NCBI RefSeq assembly: GCF_902167145.1
Contig: NC_050100.1
Location: 190,953,439 to 191,017,438 of the forward strand
Source of the DNA: Zea mays
Lineage: Eukaryota > Streptophyta > Magnoliopsida > Poales > Poaceae
Reading direction: 5' to 3'
DNA length: 64,000 bases
A program made the translations under genes and the position numbers. Positions 1-12,095 of this stretch are shown in pieces; position 1 is the stretch's first letter; each line of letters starts with the position of its first letter. The notes below the pieces were generated by a model. It did no database searches, had not been told where the DNA came from, and saw only the letters and a program-made list of their open reading frames with translations.

Positions 1-1255
1 ATTGGTTATGGGCCTTTCGTTTCAAAAATCAAAGCAAACTTATGGTGATGATTCCACTTTGGCTGGAGTGGGTTCATCATTTGGAAAAGAGTACCCCTGC
101 TGGGTACCAAAAATGGGAAATGGTTTGAATAAATCTAGACCAGACGCTGAGCAGACAAGGTCGCCCGTCTGTGTCGATTAAGGACCGTACCGATTGTTGG
201 CCTGCTGATCTAGGACCCTTTATCTGGCCACATACCTCGTCATGGGTAAGCCTGAGCCCAGCTATTCCATACATGAAAAGACAATCGCACACTGGGAGTG
301 GAGAGATGGCGAGAGTGACACGTACCCTCCTGGCAAAGGACCGCCTAAAAGGGGTGGTGTGCTCTCGGGTGGCGCAGACCTGTTCATGTGGTGGAGGATC
401 CGTGGGAATGGTAGACATGTGCAAAAAGAGTTAAGGGATGCATATGTCGTGTGGTTGGAGATCCCTAGCTAGGTATTAATCGATTCGGATCGCCGAACTT
501 CTCGGATATGAAGACTGGATCTTCGACCCTCATCGTAGACAACAAGCGAAACAAAAGTTGGATTTTAAAAGAAAGTTAGTGTAGGACAAGTGAATGCTCT
601 AGATTAGGCAAATCTAGATTCAGGAAAAGTACTTAACTTGTGATGTAAAATTTTGGCTTAAGGACCCACTTCTAGTAAGCTTTTCTGCAAAAAGAGTCTT
701 TGAAACTTGATGAGCTTTACCTTGAATCCTTCTAGCCAGCATACCCTTGAGAGTCTTTTCTTTAGTCGGGTAAGTCTTGCTGAGTAATTCTATACTCAGG
801 GTTTTATTCCCTGTTGCTTTTTTAGGTTTTAACTTTGTGCTGCTGTTGATGGTGTTAAGTGTCGGTGGGCTCGGCCTTCTTATAAGTCTAAGTAACTCTT
901 CTATACTTCTTATTGAGGATGGTCACTTGAGCTAGCATATATTTCAAACTTATAAATAATTTATAACATTTCAAAGTTTATTTCTTTGAATCACTATTGT
1001 AATCACTCCGATAAACATAAAGTAAACTTGATGTAACTTGTAAAATTTGGTAGTAAGACTTCCGCTGCAAAAATGTTGGTGTGTGTGATTTGTGTTACTT
1101 AATCTCACGATCTTGGTTGTAAGTGGTTTATCCGGTGTCCTTGGGGCAATCGGACGGATCCTGTTAAGTTATCTGGTGCACATGCATAGCCGTCTGAGGT
1201 CTTCGAGACAAGGACAGGTGCATGTGGGCCCAATAACTTGGGAGGTTCTTCCACA
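1..1255 (-). mobile_element. LTR end of an LTR retrotransposon inserted in the outer Sirevirus
   Basis: There is no convincing coding region here. On the minus strand the segment begins TGTGGAAGAACCTCCCAAG at 1,255, which resembles the start of a Tekay/Xilon-Diguus-type gypsy LTR of maize as I remember it. Copia integrase coding sequence resumes immediately at 1,256, in the middle of the catalytic core, so this is the edge of an insertion. The other end lies before the window, so I cannot say whether this is a solo LTR or part of a full element. Family assignment is from memory and uncertain; the insertion boundary is firmer. Confidence 0.45.
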
Positions 1256-2799
1256 AAAAAGATAAGAACCGATAATGGATATGAGTTCAAGAACCTTCAA
1301 GTCAAAGAATATCTTGAGGAGGAAGGCATCAAGCACGAGTTCTCCGCTCCCTACACACCACAACAAAATGGTGTGGTAGAGAGGAAGAACATGACGCTAA
1401 TTGATATGGCAAGGACAATGCTTAGAGAATACAAGACGCCTAAGCGGTTTTGGTCGGAAGCTGTGAATACAGCTTGTCATGCCATAAACTAGCTCTATCT
1501 GCATCGGCTCCTCAAGAAGACATCATATGAACTCTTAACTGGTAACAACTCTAATGTTTCCTATTTTCGTGTATTTGGGAGCAAATGCTACATATTGGTA
1601 AAGAAAGGTAGACACTCAAAGTTTGCTTCTAAAGCTGTAGAAGGTTTTTTACTAGGTTATGACTCAAATACAAAGGCGTATAGGGTCTTCAACAAATCAC
1701 CAAGATTGGTTGAAGTCTCTAGCGACATTGTATTTGATGAAACTAATGGCTCTCCAAGAGAGCAAGTTGATCTTGATGATGTAGATGAAGATGAGGTTCC
1801 GACGGCCGCAATGCGAACTATGGCAATAGGTGATGTGCGACCACAGGAACCACAAGAGCAAGATCAACCTTCCTCCTCTACATTGGTGCATCCCCCAACT
1901 CAAGATGGTGAACAGGTACCTCAAGAAGAAGGGCAGGATCAAGGGGGAGCACATGAAGAACAGGATAAGGAGGAAGAAGCATCACAAGTTCCTCCAACTC
2001 AAGTTTGGTCTACAATCCAAAGAAATCATCCAGTGGATCAAATTCTGGGTGATATCAGTAAGGGAGTAACAACTCGCTCATGTTTAGCTAATTTTTGTGA
2101 GCATTACTCGTTTGTTTCTTCTATTGAACCTTTCAGGGTACAAGAAGCCTTGCAGGATCCGGACTGGGTGTTGGCCATGCAGGAAGAGCTCAACAACTTC
2201 AAGAGAAATGAAGTTTGAAGCCTGGTGCCACGTCCAAAACAAAATGTTGTGGGAACCAAGTGGGTGTTTCGCAATAAGCAAGATGAACACGGTGTGGTGA
2301 CAAGAAACAAGGCTCGACTTGTGGCAAAAGGTTATGCCCAAGTCGCAGGTTTGGATTTTGAGGAGACTTTTGCTCCTGTGGCTAGGCTAGGATCAATTCG
2401 AATATTATTAGCCTATGATGCTCACCATTCTTTTAAGCTTTTCCAAATGGACGTGAAGAGCACCTTCCTTAATGGACCAATCAAGGAGGAAGTGTACATG
2501 GAACAACCCCCTAGCTTTGAGGATGACAGGTATCCCGACCATGACTACAAGCTCTCTAAGGCGCTCTATGGACTTAAGCAAGCCCCAAGAGCATGGTATA
2601 AATGCCTTAGAGATTTTCTCATTTCAAATGCTTTCAAGGTTGGGAAAGCTAATCCTACTCTCTTTACTAAGACTTGCAATGATGATCTTTTTGTATGCCA
2701 AATATATGTTGATGACAATATATTTGGTTCTATTAATCAAAAGTCTTGTGAGGAGTTTAGAAGGGTGATGATGCAAAAGTTCGAGATGTCAATGATGGG
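1256..2799 (+). pseudogene. Outer Sirevirus pol, first part (integrase to RT)
   Basis: Broken Ty1/copia polyprotein. It starts inside the integrase core (KIRTDNG around 1,257, then [11 protein letters not shown] around 1,360-1,390 with the catalytic Glu), passes through the integrase C-terminal region and an acidic Q/E-rich linker (1,790-2,010), and enters reverse transcriptase ([11 protein letters not shown] around 2,250, [11 protein letters not shown] around 2,450, YVDD at 2,706-2,717). In-frame stops sit at 1,490-1,492 and 2,216-2,218. The YVDD box is intact here. Translation ends at 2,799 where the inner Sirevirus LTR starts, and the same protein resumes at 12,096. It is inactive and older than the inner element. 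Confidence 0.9.
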
Positions 2800-4083
2800 T
2801 GAAAGGGAATTAGGCTTACACCTATTTCCTAATTGATTTTGGTGGTTGAATTGCCCAACACAAATAATTGGACTAACTAGTTTGTTCTAGTTTATAAGTT
2901 CTACTGGTGCCAAAGGTTCACAATAAGCCAACAAAAAGACCAAGAAAAGGGTTCAATTAGAGAGCAAAGGATTACCCCGAAGGCACCCTGGTCTGGCGCA
3001 CTGGACTGTCCGGTGTGCCACCGGACAGTGTCCGGTGCACCAGGGAACTCGACGCCCAACTCTTCATCTTCGGGAATTTTCAGAGGAGCTCCGCTATAAT
3101 TCATCGGACTGTCCGATGCCCCCAAGGGAGAGCGACTCTGAACTCGCCAGCTTCGGGAATCCGCTCCGCTATAATTCACCGGACTGTCCGGTGCACACCG
3201 GACTATCCGGTGTGACAGCAAGGCAACGGCTACTTCGAGCGCAACGGTCGTCTGCAACGCATTAAATGCGCGCCAGCGCGCGCAGAGGAGCAGAGCACGC
3301 GCGGGTGGCACACCGGACAGCCTACAGGGCCTGTCTGGTGCACCACCGGACAGCCAGGTGGGCCCACAAGACAGAGCTCCAACGGTCGGAACCCTTCGGC
3401 CAGGTGACGTGGCTGGTGCACCGGACAGTGTCCGGTGGCGCACCGGACTGTCCGGTGCGCCATGCGACAGAAGCCTCCACCAACGGTCAAGTTTGGTGGT
3501 TGGGGCTATAAATACCCCAACCAACCCCACATTCAAGTCATCCAAGTTTTCCACCTTCCAACACATTACAAGAGCTATAGCATTCAATTCTAGACACAAC
3601 CAAGAGATCAAATCCTCTCCCAAGTCCGGAATCACTCCAAATCAAATAGTGACTAGAGAGAGAGACATTTGTGTTCATTTGAGCTCTTGCGCTTGGATTG
3701 CTTCTTTTTCTCATTCTTTCTTGCGATCATCTCAATTGTAATCAAGGCAAGAGACACCAATTGTGTGGTGGTCCTTGCGGGCAAGTTTGGTTCCCGTTTG
3801 ATTGAGAAGAGAAGCTCACTCGGTCGGAGGGACCGTTTGAGAGAGGGAAAGGGTTGAAAGAGACCCGGTCTTTGTGACCACCTCAACGGGGAGTAAGTTT
3901 GAGAGAACCGAACCTCGGTAAAACAAATCCTTGTGTCTCACTTCTTATTCGCTTGCGATTTGCTTTTACGCCCTCTCACGGACTCGGATTATATTTCTAA
4001 CGCTAACCCGGCTTGTAGTTGTGATTAACTTTGTAAATTTCAATTTCACCCTATTCACCCCCCCCCCCTCTAGGCGACTTTCA
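2800..4083 (+). repeat. 5' LTR of inner Sirevirus
   Basis: 1,284 bp, starting TGAAAGGGAATTAGG and ending CTAGGCGACTTTCA. It carries a TATA box at 3,507-3,514, a GC-rich palindrome array (about 2,995-3,460) and an 11-C run at 4,058-4,068. Compared with the 3' LTR it lacks one 22-bp palindromic cassette near 3,115 but retains a 19-bp cassette near 3,195 that the 3' LTR has lost. Confidence 0.92.
3507..3514 (+). promoter_or_regulatory. TATA box of Sirevirus 5' LTR
   Basis: TATAAATA in GC-rich surroundings (GGGGC before, CCCC after), about 575 bp before the LTR end, the expected place for the retroelement promoter. The same octamer is at 11,520-11,527 in the 3' LTR. Confidence 0.75.
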
Positions 4084-4084
4084 A

Positions 4085-4099
4085 TTGGTATCAAAGGGG
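4085..4099 (+). other. Primer binding site (initiator tRNA-Met type)
   Basis: TTGGTATCAAAGGGG begins one base after the LTR end. It matches the usual TGGTATCAGAGC initiator-Met primer site of copia elements, with one change in the centre. Confidence 0.75.
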
Positions 4100-4156
4100 T
4101 GCTTCATTAGAGCCTAACCGCTCGAAGTGATATCGGGAGATCACGCCAAGAGGGAG

Positions 4157-6764
4157 ATGGAGACCGGCGACAAGCCCACTACAAGCCACGGGAAGGCTTC
4201 ATCGGAAGAGTCCCGCAACAAGGGGAAGGGGAAGGAGAAGAAATCCTCTTCCCACAAGTCGCATCGGAGTGGTGACAAAAAGAAGAAGATGAGGAAGGTG
4301 GTCTACTACGAGACCGACACTTCATCACCATCGACTTCTGGCTCCGACGCGCCACCCATTACTTCTAAGCGCCATGAGCGCAAGAAGTTTAGTAAGATTC
4401 CCCTACGCTATCCTCGCATTCCTAAACATACGCCTTTACTTTCCGTCCCATTAGGCAAACCACCAACGTTTGATGGTGAAGATTATGCTAGGTGGAGTGA
4501 TATGATGCGATATCACCTAACCTCACTCCACAAAAGTATATGGGATGTTGTTGAGTTTGGTGTACAGGTACCATCCGTAGGGGATGAAGATTATGATGAG
4601 GACGAAGTGGCACAAATCCAACACTTCAACTCCCAAGCCACAACTATACTCCTCGCCTCTCTAAGTCGAGAGGAGTATAATAAGGTGCAAGGGTTGAAGA
4701 GTGCTAAGAAGATTTGGAACGTGTTAAAGACCACGCATGAAGGAGACGAGGTGACCAAGATCACCAAGCGGGAAACGATCGAGGGGGAGCTCGGTCGCTT
4801 CCGTCTTTGCCAAGGGGAGGAGCCACAAGATATGTACAACCGGCTCAAAACCTTGGTGAACCAAGTGCGCAACCTCGGGAGCAAAAAATGGGATGACCAC
4901 GAAGTGGTTAAGGTTATTCTTAGATCACTTGTTTTCCTTAACCCTACTCAAGTTCAATTGATTCGTGGCAATCCTAGATATACACTAATGACTCCCGAGG
5001 AAGTAATCGGGAATTTTGTGAGCTTTGAATTGATGTCAAAGGCTCAAAGAAGATCAACGAGCTTGATGGCCCTTCCACGTCCGAAGCACAACCGGTCGCT
5101 TTCAAAGTGACGGAGGAGAAGGAGGAGGAGTCTACATCAAGTAGACAACCAATCGACGCCTCAAAGCTCGACAATGAGGAGATGGCGCTCATCATCAAGA
5201 GTTTCTGCCAAATCCTCAAGCAAAGGAGGGGGAAGGATTACAAGTCCCGCTCCAAGAAGGTTTGCTACAAATGTGGTAAGCCCGGTCATTTCATTGCTAA
5301 ATGTCCATTATCTAGTGATAGTGACAGGGGCGACGACAAGAAGGGGAGAAGAAAGGAGAAGAAGAGGTACTACAAGAAGAAAGGCGGCGATGCCCATGTT
5401 TGTCGGGAGTGGGACTCCGACGAGAGCTCCACCGACTCCTCCTCCGACGAGGACGCCGCCAACATCGTCGTCACCAAGGGACTTCTCTTCCCCAACGTCG
5501 ACCACAAGTGCCTCATGGCAAAGGACGGCAAAAAGAAGAAGGTTAAATCCAAATCCTCCACTAAATATGAGTCCTCTAGTGATGATAATGCTAGTGATGA
5601 GGAGGATAATTTGCGTACTCTTTTTGCTAACCTCAACATGCAACAAAAAGAAAAACTAAATGAACTAATTAGTGCCATCCATGAGAAGGATGAACTCTTG
5701 GACTCCCAAGAGGACTTCCTAATCAAGGAAAACAAGAAGCATGTTAAGGTTAAAAATGCTTATGCTCTGGAAGTTGAAAATGTGAGAAATCAACTAGTGA
5801 GCTAAGCACATGCCATGATTTGATTGCCAACCTTAGAAATGAAAATGCTACATTAATTGCTAAGGTTGATTCTAATGTTTGTGATGATTCAATTTCTAAT
5901 CTTAGAGATGATAATGCTAATTTGCTTGCTAAGATTGATAAATTGAGTGATTCTCTTGCTAGCCTTAGAAATGAAAATGAAAAATTAATTGCTAAGGCTA
6001 AAGATTTTGATGTTTGCAATGTTACTATTTTTAACCTTAGAAGTGAAAATGATATATTACATGCTAAGGTTGTAGAATTAAAATCTTGCAAACCCTCTAC
6101 ATCTACCGTTGAGCATGTTTCTATTTGCACTAGATGTAGAGATGTTGATATTGATGCTATTCATGATCATATGGCTTTAATTAAACAACAAAATGATCAT
6201 ATAGCAAAATTAGATGCTAAAATTGCCGAGCATGAACTTGAAAATGAAAAATTTAAATTTGCTCGTAGTATGCTTTATAGTGGGAGACGCCCTGGCATCA
6301 AGGATGGCATTGGCTTCCAAAAGGGAGACAATGTCAAACTTAATGCCCCTCCTAAGAAATTGTCTAACTTTGTCAAGGGCAAGGCTCCCATGCCTCAGGA
6401 TAACGAGGGTTACATTTTGTACCCTGCCGGTTATCCCGAGAGCAAGATTAGGAGAATTCATTCTAGAAAGTCTCACTCTGGCCCTAATCATGCTTTCATG
6501 TATAAGGGTGAGACATCTAGTTCTAGGCAATCAACCCATGCAAAATTGCCTAAGAAGAAGACTCCTAGTGCATCAAATGATCATAGCATTTCATTTAAAA
6601 CTTTTGATGCATCTTATGTGCTAACTAACAAATCCGGCAAGGTAGTTGCCAAGTTTGTTGGGGGCAAACACAAGGGATCAAAGACTTGTGTTTGGGTACC
6701 CAAAGTTCTTGTATCTAATGTCAAAGGACCCAAAACTGTTTGGGTACCTAAAATCAAGAACTAA
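4157..6764 (+). pseudogene. Inner Sirevirus gag (frameshifted)
   Basis: Nucleocapsid/capsid protein of the inner Sirevirus. The start is the first ATG after the primer site (METGDKP at 4,157). A Lys/Ser-rich N-terminus is followed by the copia gag domain (about 4,440-5,040), a CCHC zinc knuckle (CYKCGKPGHFIAKCP, 5,263-5,307), a Lys/Asp/Ser-rich stretch, and a long Asn/Leu-rich coiled-coil region (about 5,640-6,260) typical of Sirevirus gag. The frame changes near 5,040 and again near 5,777-5,780 in an A run; each is explained by a single-base deletion. The frame then stops with TAA at 6,762-6,764, and pol follows in the same frame. Confidence 0.88.
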
Positions 6765-9700
6765 ACTTGTTTTGTAGGTTTATGCATCTGGGGCTCAAGT
6801 TGGATCATCGATAGCGGGTGCACAAACCACATGACAGGGGAGAAGAAAATGTTCTCCTCCTATGAGAAAAACCAAGATCCCCAACGAGCTACCACATTCG
6901 GGGATGGAAATCAAGGTTTGGTCAAAGGATTGGGTAAAATTGCTATATCACCTGACCATTCCATTTCCAATGTTTTCCTTGTAGACTCTTTAGATTACAA
7001 TTTGCTTTCCGTATCTCAATTATGTCAAATGGGCGACAACTGTCTTTTTACTGATGTAGGTGTCACTGTCTTTAGAAGAAGTGATGATTCAATAGCATTT
7101 AAGGGAGTGTTAGAGGGTCAGCTATACTTGGTAGATTTTGATAGAGCTGAACTCGACACTTGCTTAATTGCTAAGACTAACATGGGTTGGCTCTGGCACC
7201 GCCGACTAGCCCATGTTGGAATGAAGAATCTTCATAAGCTTCTAAAGGGAGAGCACATTTTAGGATTAACAAATGTTCATTTTGAGAAAGACAGGATTTG
7301 TAGCGCATGCCAAGCTGGGAAGCAAGTTGGTGTTCATCATCCGCATAAGAACATCATGACGACTGACATGCCACTGGAGCTCCTACACATGGATTTATTC
7401 GGCCCGATCGCTTACATAAGCATCGGCAGGAGTAAGTACTGTCTAGTTATTGTGGATGATTATTCTCGCTTCACTTGGGTGTTCTTTTTGCAGGAAAAAT
7501 CACAAACCCAAGAGACTTTAAAGGGATTCTTGAGATGGGCTCAAAATGAGTTCGGCTTAAGGATCAAGAAAATTAGAAGCGACAATGGGACGGAGTTCAA
7601 GAATTCACAAATTGAAGGCTTCCTTGAGGAGGAGGGCATCAAGCATGAGTTCTCCTCTCCCTACACGCCACAACAAAATGGTGTAGTGGAGAGAAAGAAT
7701 AGAACTCTATTGGACATGGCAAGAACCATGCTTGATGAGTACAAGACGCCGGATCGGTTTTGGGCTGAGGCAGTCAACACCGCCTGCTACGCCATCAACC
7801 GGTTGTATCTACACCGAATCCTCAAGAAGACATCATACGAACTCCTAACTGGTAAAAAGCCCAACATTTCATATTTTAGAGTCTTTGGTAGCAAATGCTT
7901 TATTCTTGTCAAAAGAGGTAGAAAATCTAAATTTGCTCCTAAGACAGTAGAAGGCTTTTTACTTGGATATGATTCAAACACAAGGGCATATAGAGTCTTC
8001 AACAAGTCCTCAGGACTAGTTGAAGTTTCTTGTGACGTTGTGTTTGATGAAACTAACGGCTCTCAAGTAGAGCAAGTTGATCTTGATGAGATAGGTGAAG
8101 AAGAGGCTCCGCGCATCACGCTAAGGAACATGTCCATTGGGGATGTGTGTCCTAAGGAATCCGAAGAGCCTCCAAATGAACAAGATCAACCATCCTCCTC
8201 AATGCAAGCGTCTCCACCAACACAAGATGAGGATGAGGCTCAAGATGATCAAGAAGATGAGCCACCTCAAGAAGACGGCAATGATCAAGGGGGAGATGCA
8301 AATAATCAAGACAAGGAGGATGAGCAAGTTGCAAGGCCGCCACACCCAAGAGTCCACCAAGCAATCCAACGAGATCACCCCGTCGACACCATCCTCGGCG
8401 ACATTCATAAGGGGGTAACCACTAGATCTCGTGTTGCACATTTTTGTGAACATTACTCTTTTGTTTCCTCTATTGAGCCACACAGGGTAGAGGAAGCACT
8501 CCAAGATTCGGATTGGGTGATGGCGATGCAAGAGGAGCTCAACAACTTCACGAGGAATGAGGTATGGCATTTGGTTCCACGTCCTAACCAAAATGTTGTA
8601 GGAACCAAGTGGGTTTTCCGCAACAAACAAGATGAGCATGGTGTGGTGACAAGGAACAAAGCCCGACTTGTGGCCAAGGGATATTCACAAGTCGAAGGTT
8701 TGGATTCCGATGAAACATATGCACCCGTAGCTAGGCTTGAGTCCATTCGTATATTATTAGCCTATGCTACTTACCATGGCTTCAAGCTTTATCAAATGGA
8801 CGTGAAGAGTGCCTTCCTCAACGGACCAATCAAGGAGGAGGTATATGTTGAGCAACCTCCCGGCTTTGAAGATAGTGAGTACCCTAACCATGTCTATAGG
8901 CTCTCAAAGGCGCTTTATGGGCTCAAGCAAGCCCCCAAGAGCATGGTATGAATGCCTAAGAGATTTCCTTATTGCTAATGGCTTCAAAGTCGGCAAGGCC
9001 GATCCTACTTTATTTACTAAGACTCTTGCAAATGATTTGTTCGTATGCCAAATTTATGTGATGATATTATATTTGGGTCTACTAACGAATCTACATGTGA
9101 GGAATTTAGTAGGATCATGACACAGAAATTCGAGATGTCAATGATGGGGGAGTTGAAGTATTTCTTGGGATTTCAAGTAAAGCAACTCCAAGAAGGCACC
9201 TTCATTAGCCAAATGAAGTATACTCAAGACATTCTAAACAAGTTTGGGATGAAGGATGCCAAGCCCATCAAGACACCCATGGGAACCAATGGGCATCTCG
9301 ACCTCGACACGGAAGGTAAATCCGTCGATCAAAAGGTATACCGGTCGATGATAGGTTTATTACTCTATTTATGTGCATCTCGACCAGACATTATGCTTTC
9401 CGTATGCATGTGTGCAAGATTCCAAGCCGACCCTAAGGAAGCTCACCTTACGGCCGTAAAATGAATCTTGAGATATTTGGCTTATACTCCTAAGTTTGGC
9501 CTTTGGTACCCCCGGGGATCCACTTTTGATTTAATTGGTTATTCGGATGCCGATTGGGCGGGGTGTAAGATTAATAGGAAGAGCACATCGGGGACTTGCC
9601 AGTTCTTGGGAAGATCCTTGGTGTCTTGGGCTTCAAAGAAGCAAAATTCTGTCGATCTTTCTACCGCTGAAGCCGAGTATATTGCCGCAGGCCATTGTTG

Positions 9701-10007
9701 CGCGCAATTGTTTTGGATGAGGCAAACCCTTAGGGACTATGGTTACAAATTAACCAAAGTTCCTCTTCTATGTGATAATGAGAGTGCAATCCGCATGGCG
9801 GATAATCCCGTTGAACATAGCCGCACTAAACACATAGCCATTCGGTATCACTTCTTAAGGGATCACCAACAAAAGGGGGATATCAAGATTGCATATATTA
9901 ACACTAAAGATCAATTGGCTGATATCTTTACCAAGCCACTAGATGAACAAACCTTTACCAGACTTAGGCATGAGCTAAATATTCTTGATTCTAGGAATTT
10001 TTATTGA
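6765..10007 (+). pseudogene. Inner Sirevirus pol (protease, integrase, RT, RNase H), broken
   Basis: Same frame as the end of gag, separated by one stop. Protease motif [10 protein letters not shown] at 6,813-6,842; GAG-pre-integrase HHCC zinc finger about 7,195-7,330; integrase core (HMDLFGP about 7,386, RSDNGTEF about 7,575, [11 protein letters not shown] about 7,670); RT from about 8,560 ([22 protein letters not shown]). The frame breaks in a C run at about 8,932-8,936 (one base extra) and again inside the YVDD catalytic box at about 9,055-9,061 (one base missing). An in-frame TGA follows at 9,462-9,464. RNase H runs 9,468-10,007 (YSDADWAG, STAEAEY, LADIFTKPL). It cannot make active polymerase. 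Confidence 0.92.
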
Positions 10008-10809
10008 TGTCTTGCATACATAGCTCATATGTATACCTTTGATCGTCTCTTTCATATGCTATGACTAATGTGTTTTCAAGCGAATTTCAAAACCAAGTCA
10101 TAGGTATATTGAAAGGGAATTGGAGTCTTCGGCGAAGACAAGGCTTCCACTCCACTCCATCACTCATCCTTCGCCGTCGCTCCGAGCATCTCTCCGTCTT
10201 TGGTATAATCTTCACTCATATACATGTTTGCCAAAGGGGGAGAAAGTAGTTCTAAAGGGCTTATATTTCACTCAAATATCCGTTTTTGGCGATTCATGCC
10301 AAAGGGGGAGAGAGTATTAGCCCAAAGCAAAAGGACCGCACCACCACCAAACTTTAAAACTTATGATTTTCAAATTGGTATCTCATTGTGTTCAAAAGGG
10401 GAGAAAGTAGTACTTTCAAATTTGTTATCTTAAAACCCTCTTGAACACTATGAGGAAGATTTTTATTAAGGGGGAAGTTTTGTTTAGTCAAAGGAAAAGC
10501 ATTTGAAACAAGGGGAGAAAATTTCAAATCTTGAAAATGCTTCGCAAAATCTTATTCATTTACCTTTGACTATTTGCAAAAGGACTTTGAAAAGGATTTA
10601 CAAAAAGAATTTGCAAAAACAAAACATGTGGTGCTAGCGTGGTCCAAAATGTTGAGAATATAAAGAAACAATCCATGCATATCTTATGGAAATATTTATT
10701 GGTTCCATTCTTAGTAACCTTTGCACTTACTTTTTGCAAACTAGTTCAATTATGCACTTCTATACTTGCTTTGGTTTGTGTTGGCATCAATCACCAAAAA
10801 GGGGGAGAT
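10008..10809 (+). other. Multiplied polypurine-tract region of inner Sirevirus
   Basis: Non-coding stretch between pol and the 3' LTR. It holds at least five copies of a purine motif like AAAGGGGGAGA (about 10,233, 10,301, 10,396, 10,468, 10,510) before the true polypurine tract AAAAAGGGGGAGA at 10,796-10,808, which abuts the LTR. Repeated polypurine tracts at this place are a known hallmark of Sireviruses. Confidence 0.85.
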
Positions 10810-12095
10810 TGAAAGGGAATTAGGCTTACACCTATTTCCTAATTGATTTTGGTGGTTGAATTGCCCAACACAAATAATTGGACTAACTAGTTTGTTCTAG
10901 TTTATAAGTTCTACAGGTGCCAAAGGTTCACAATAAGCCAATAAAAAGACCAAGAAAAGGGTTCAATCAGAGAGCAAAGGATTACCCGGAAGGCACCCTG
11001 GTCTGGCGCACCAGACTGTCCGGTGTGCCACCGGACAGTGTCCGGTGCACCAGGGAACTCGACGCCCAACTCTTCACCTTCGGGAATTTTCAGAGGAGCT
11101 CCGCTATAATTCACCGGACTGTCCGGTGCACCACCGGACAGTGTCCGGTGCCCCCAAGGGAGAGCGACTCTGAACTCGCCAGCTTCGGGAATCCGCTCCG
11201 CTATAATTCACCGGACTGTCCGGTGTGACAGCGGGGCAACGGCTACTTCGAGCACAACGGTCGTCTGCAACGCATTAAATGCGCGCCAGCGCGCGCAGAG
11301 GAGCAGTGCACGCGCGGGTGGCACACCGGACAGCCTACAGGGCCTGTCCGGTGCACCACCGGACAGCCAGGTAGGCCCACAAGACAGAGCTCCAACGGTC
11401 AGAACCCTTCGGCCAGGTGACGTGGCTGGCGCACCGGACAGTGTCCAGTGGCGCACCGGACTGTCCGGTGCGCCATGCGACAGAAGCCTCCACCAACGGT
11501 CAAGTTTGGTGGTTGGGGCTATAAATACCCCAACCAACCCCACATTCAAGTCATCCAAGTTTTCCACCTTCCAACACATTACAAGAGCTATAGCATTCAA
11601 TTCTAGACACAACCAAGAGATCAAATCCTCTCCCAAGTCCGAAATCACTCCAAATCAAATAGTGACTAGAGAGAGAGACATTTGTGTTCATTTGAGCTCT
11701 TGCGCTTGGATTGCTTCTTTTTCTCATTCTTTCTTGCGATCATCTCAATTCTAATCAAGGCAAGAGACACCAATTGTGTGGTGGTCCTTGCGGGGAAGTT
11801 TGGTTCCGGTTTGATTGAGAAGAGAAGCTCACTCGGTCGGAGGGACCGTTTGAGAGAGGGAAAGGGTTGAAAGAGACCCGGTCTTTGTGACCACCTCAAC
11901 GGGGAGTAGGTTTGAGAGAACCGAACCTCGGTAAAACAAATCCTTGTGTCTCACTTCTTATTCGCTTGCGATTTGCTTTTACGCCCTCTCACGAACTCGG
12001 ATTATATTTCTAATGCTAACCTAGCTTGTAGTTGTGATTAACTTTGTAAATTTCAATTTCGCCCTATTCACCCCCCCCCCTCTAGGCGACTTTCT
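10810..12095 (+). repeat. 3' LTR of inner Sirevirus
   Basis: 1,286 bp, same sequence family as 2,800-4,083. TATA box TATAAATA at 11,520-11,527. The palindrome array runs about 11,010-11,480. It ends CTAGGCGACTTTCT, where the usual terminal CA has become CT, and outer-element RT sequence follows directly. Confidence 0.92.

Larger units (their letters stand above)
2800..12095 (+). mobile_element. Inner complete Sirevirus (Ty1/copia), Opie/Ji/Ruda-like
   Basis: A 9.3-kb LTR retrotransposon inserted in the RT region of the outer Sirevirus. It has 5' LTR 2,800-4,083, primer binding site, gag, pol in copia order (protease, integrase, RT, RNase H), a region of repeated polypurine tracts, and 3' LTR 10,810-12,095. 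The flanking duplication is imperfect: ATGGG at 2,795-2,799 against GTGGG at 12,096-12,100, and the last LTR base is T instead of A at the 3' copy. By hand I count about 29 substitutions between the LTRs, near 2.3 percent, plus indels that remove single palindromic cassettes. At 1.3e-8 substitutions per site per year that is roughly 0.9 million years. Several frameshifts and stops make it non-autonomous. Confidence 0.93.
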
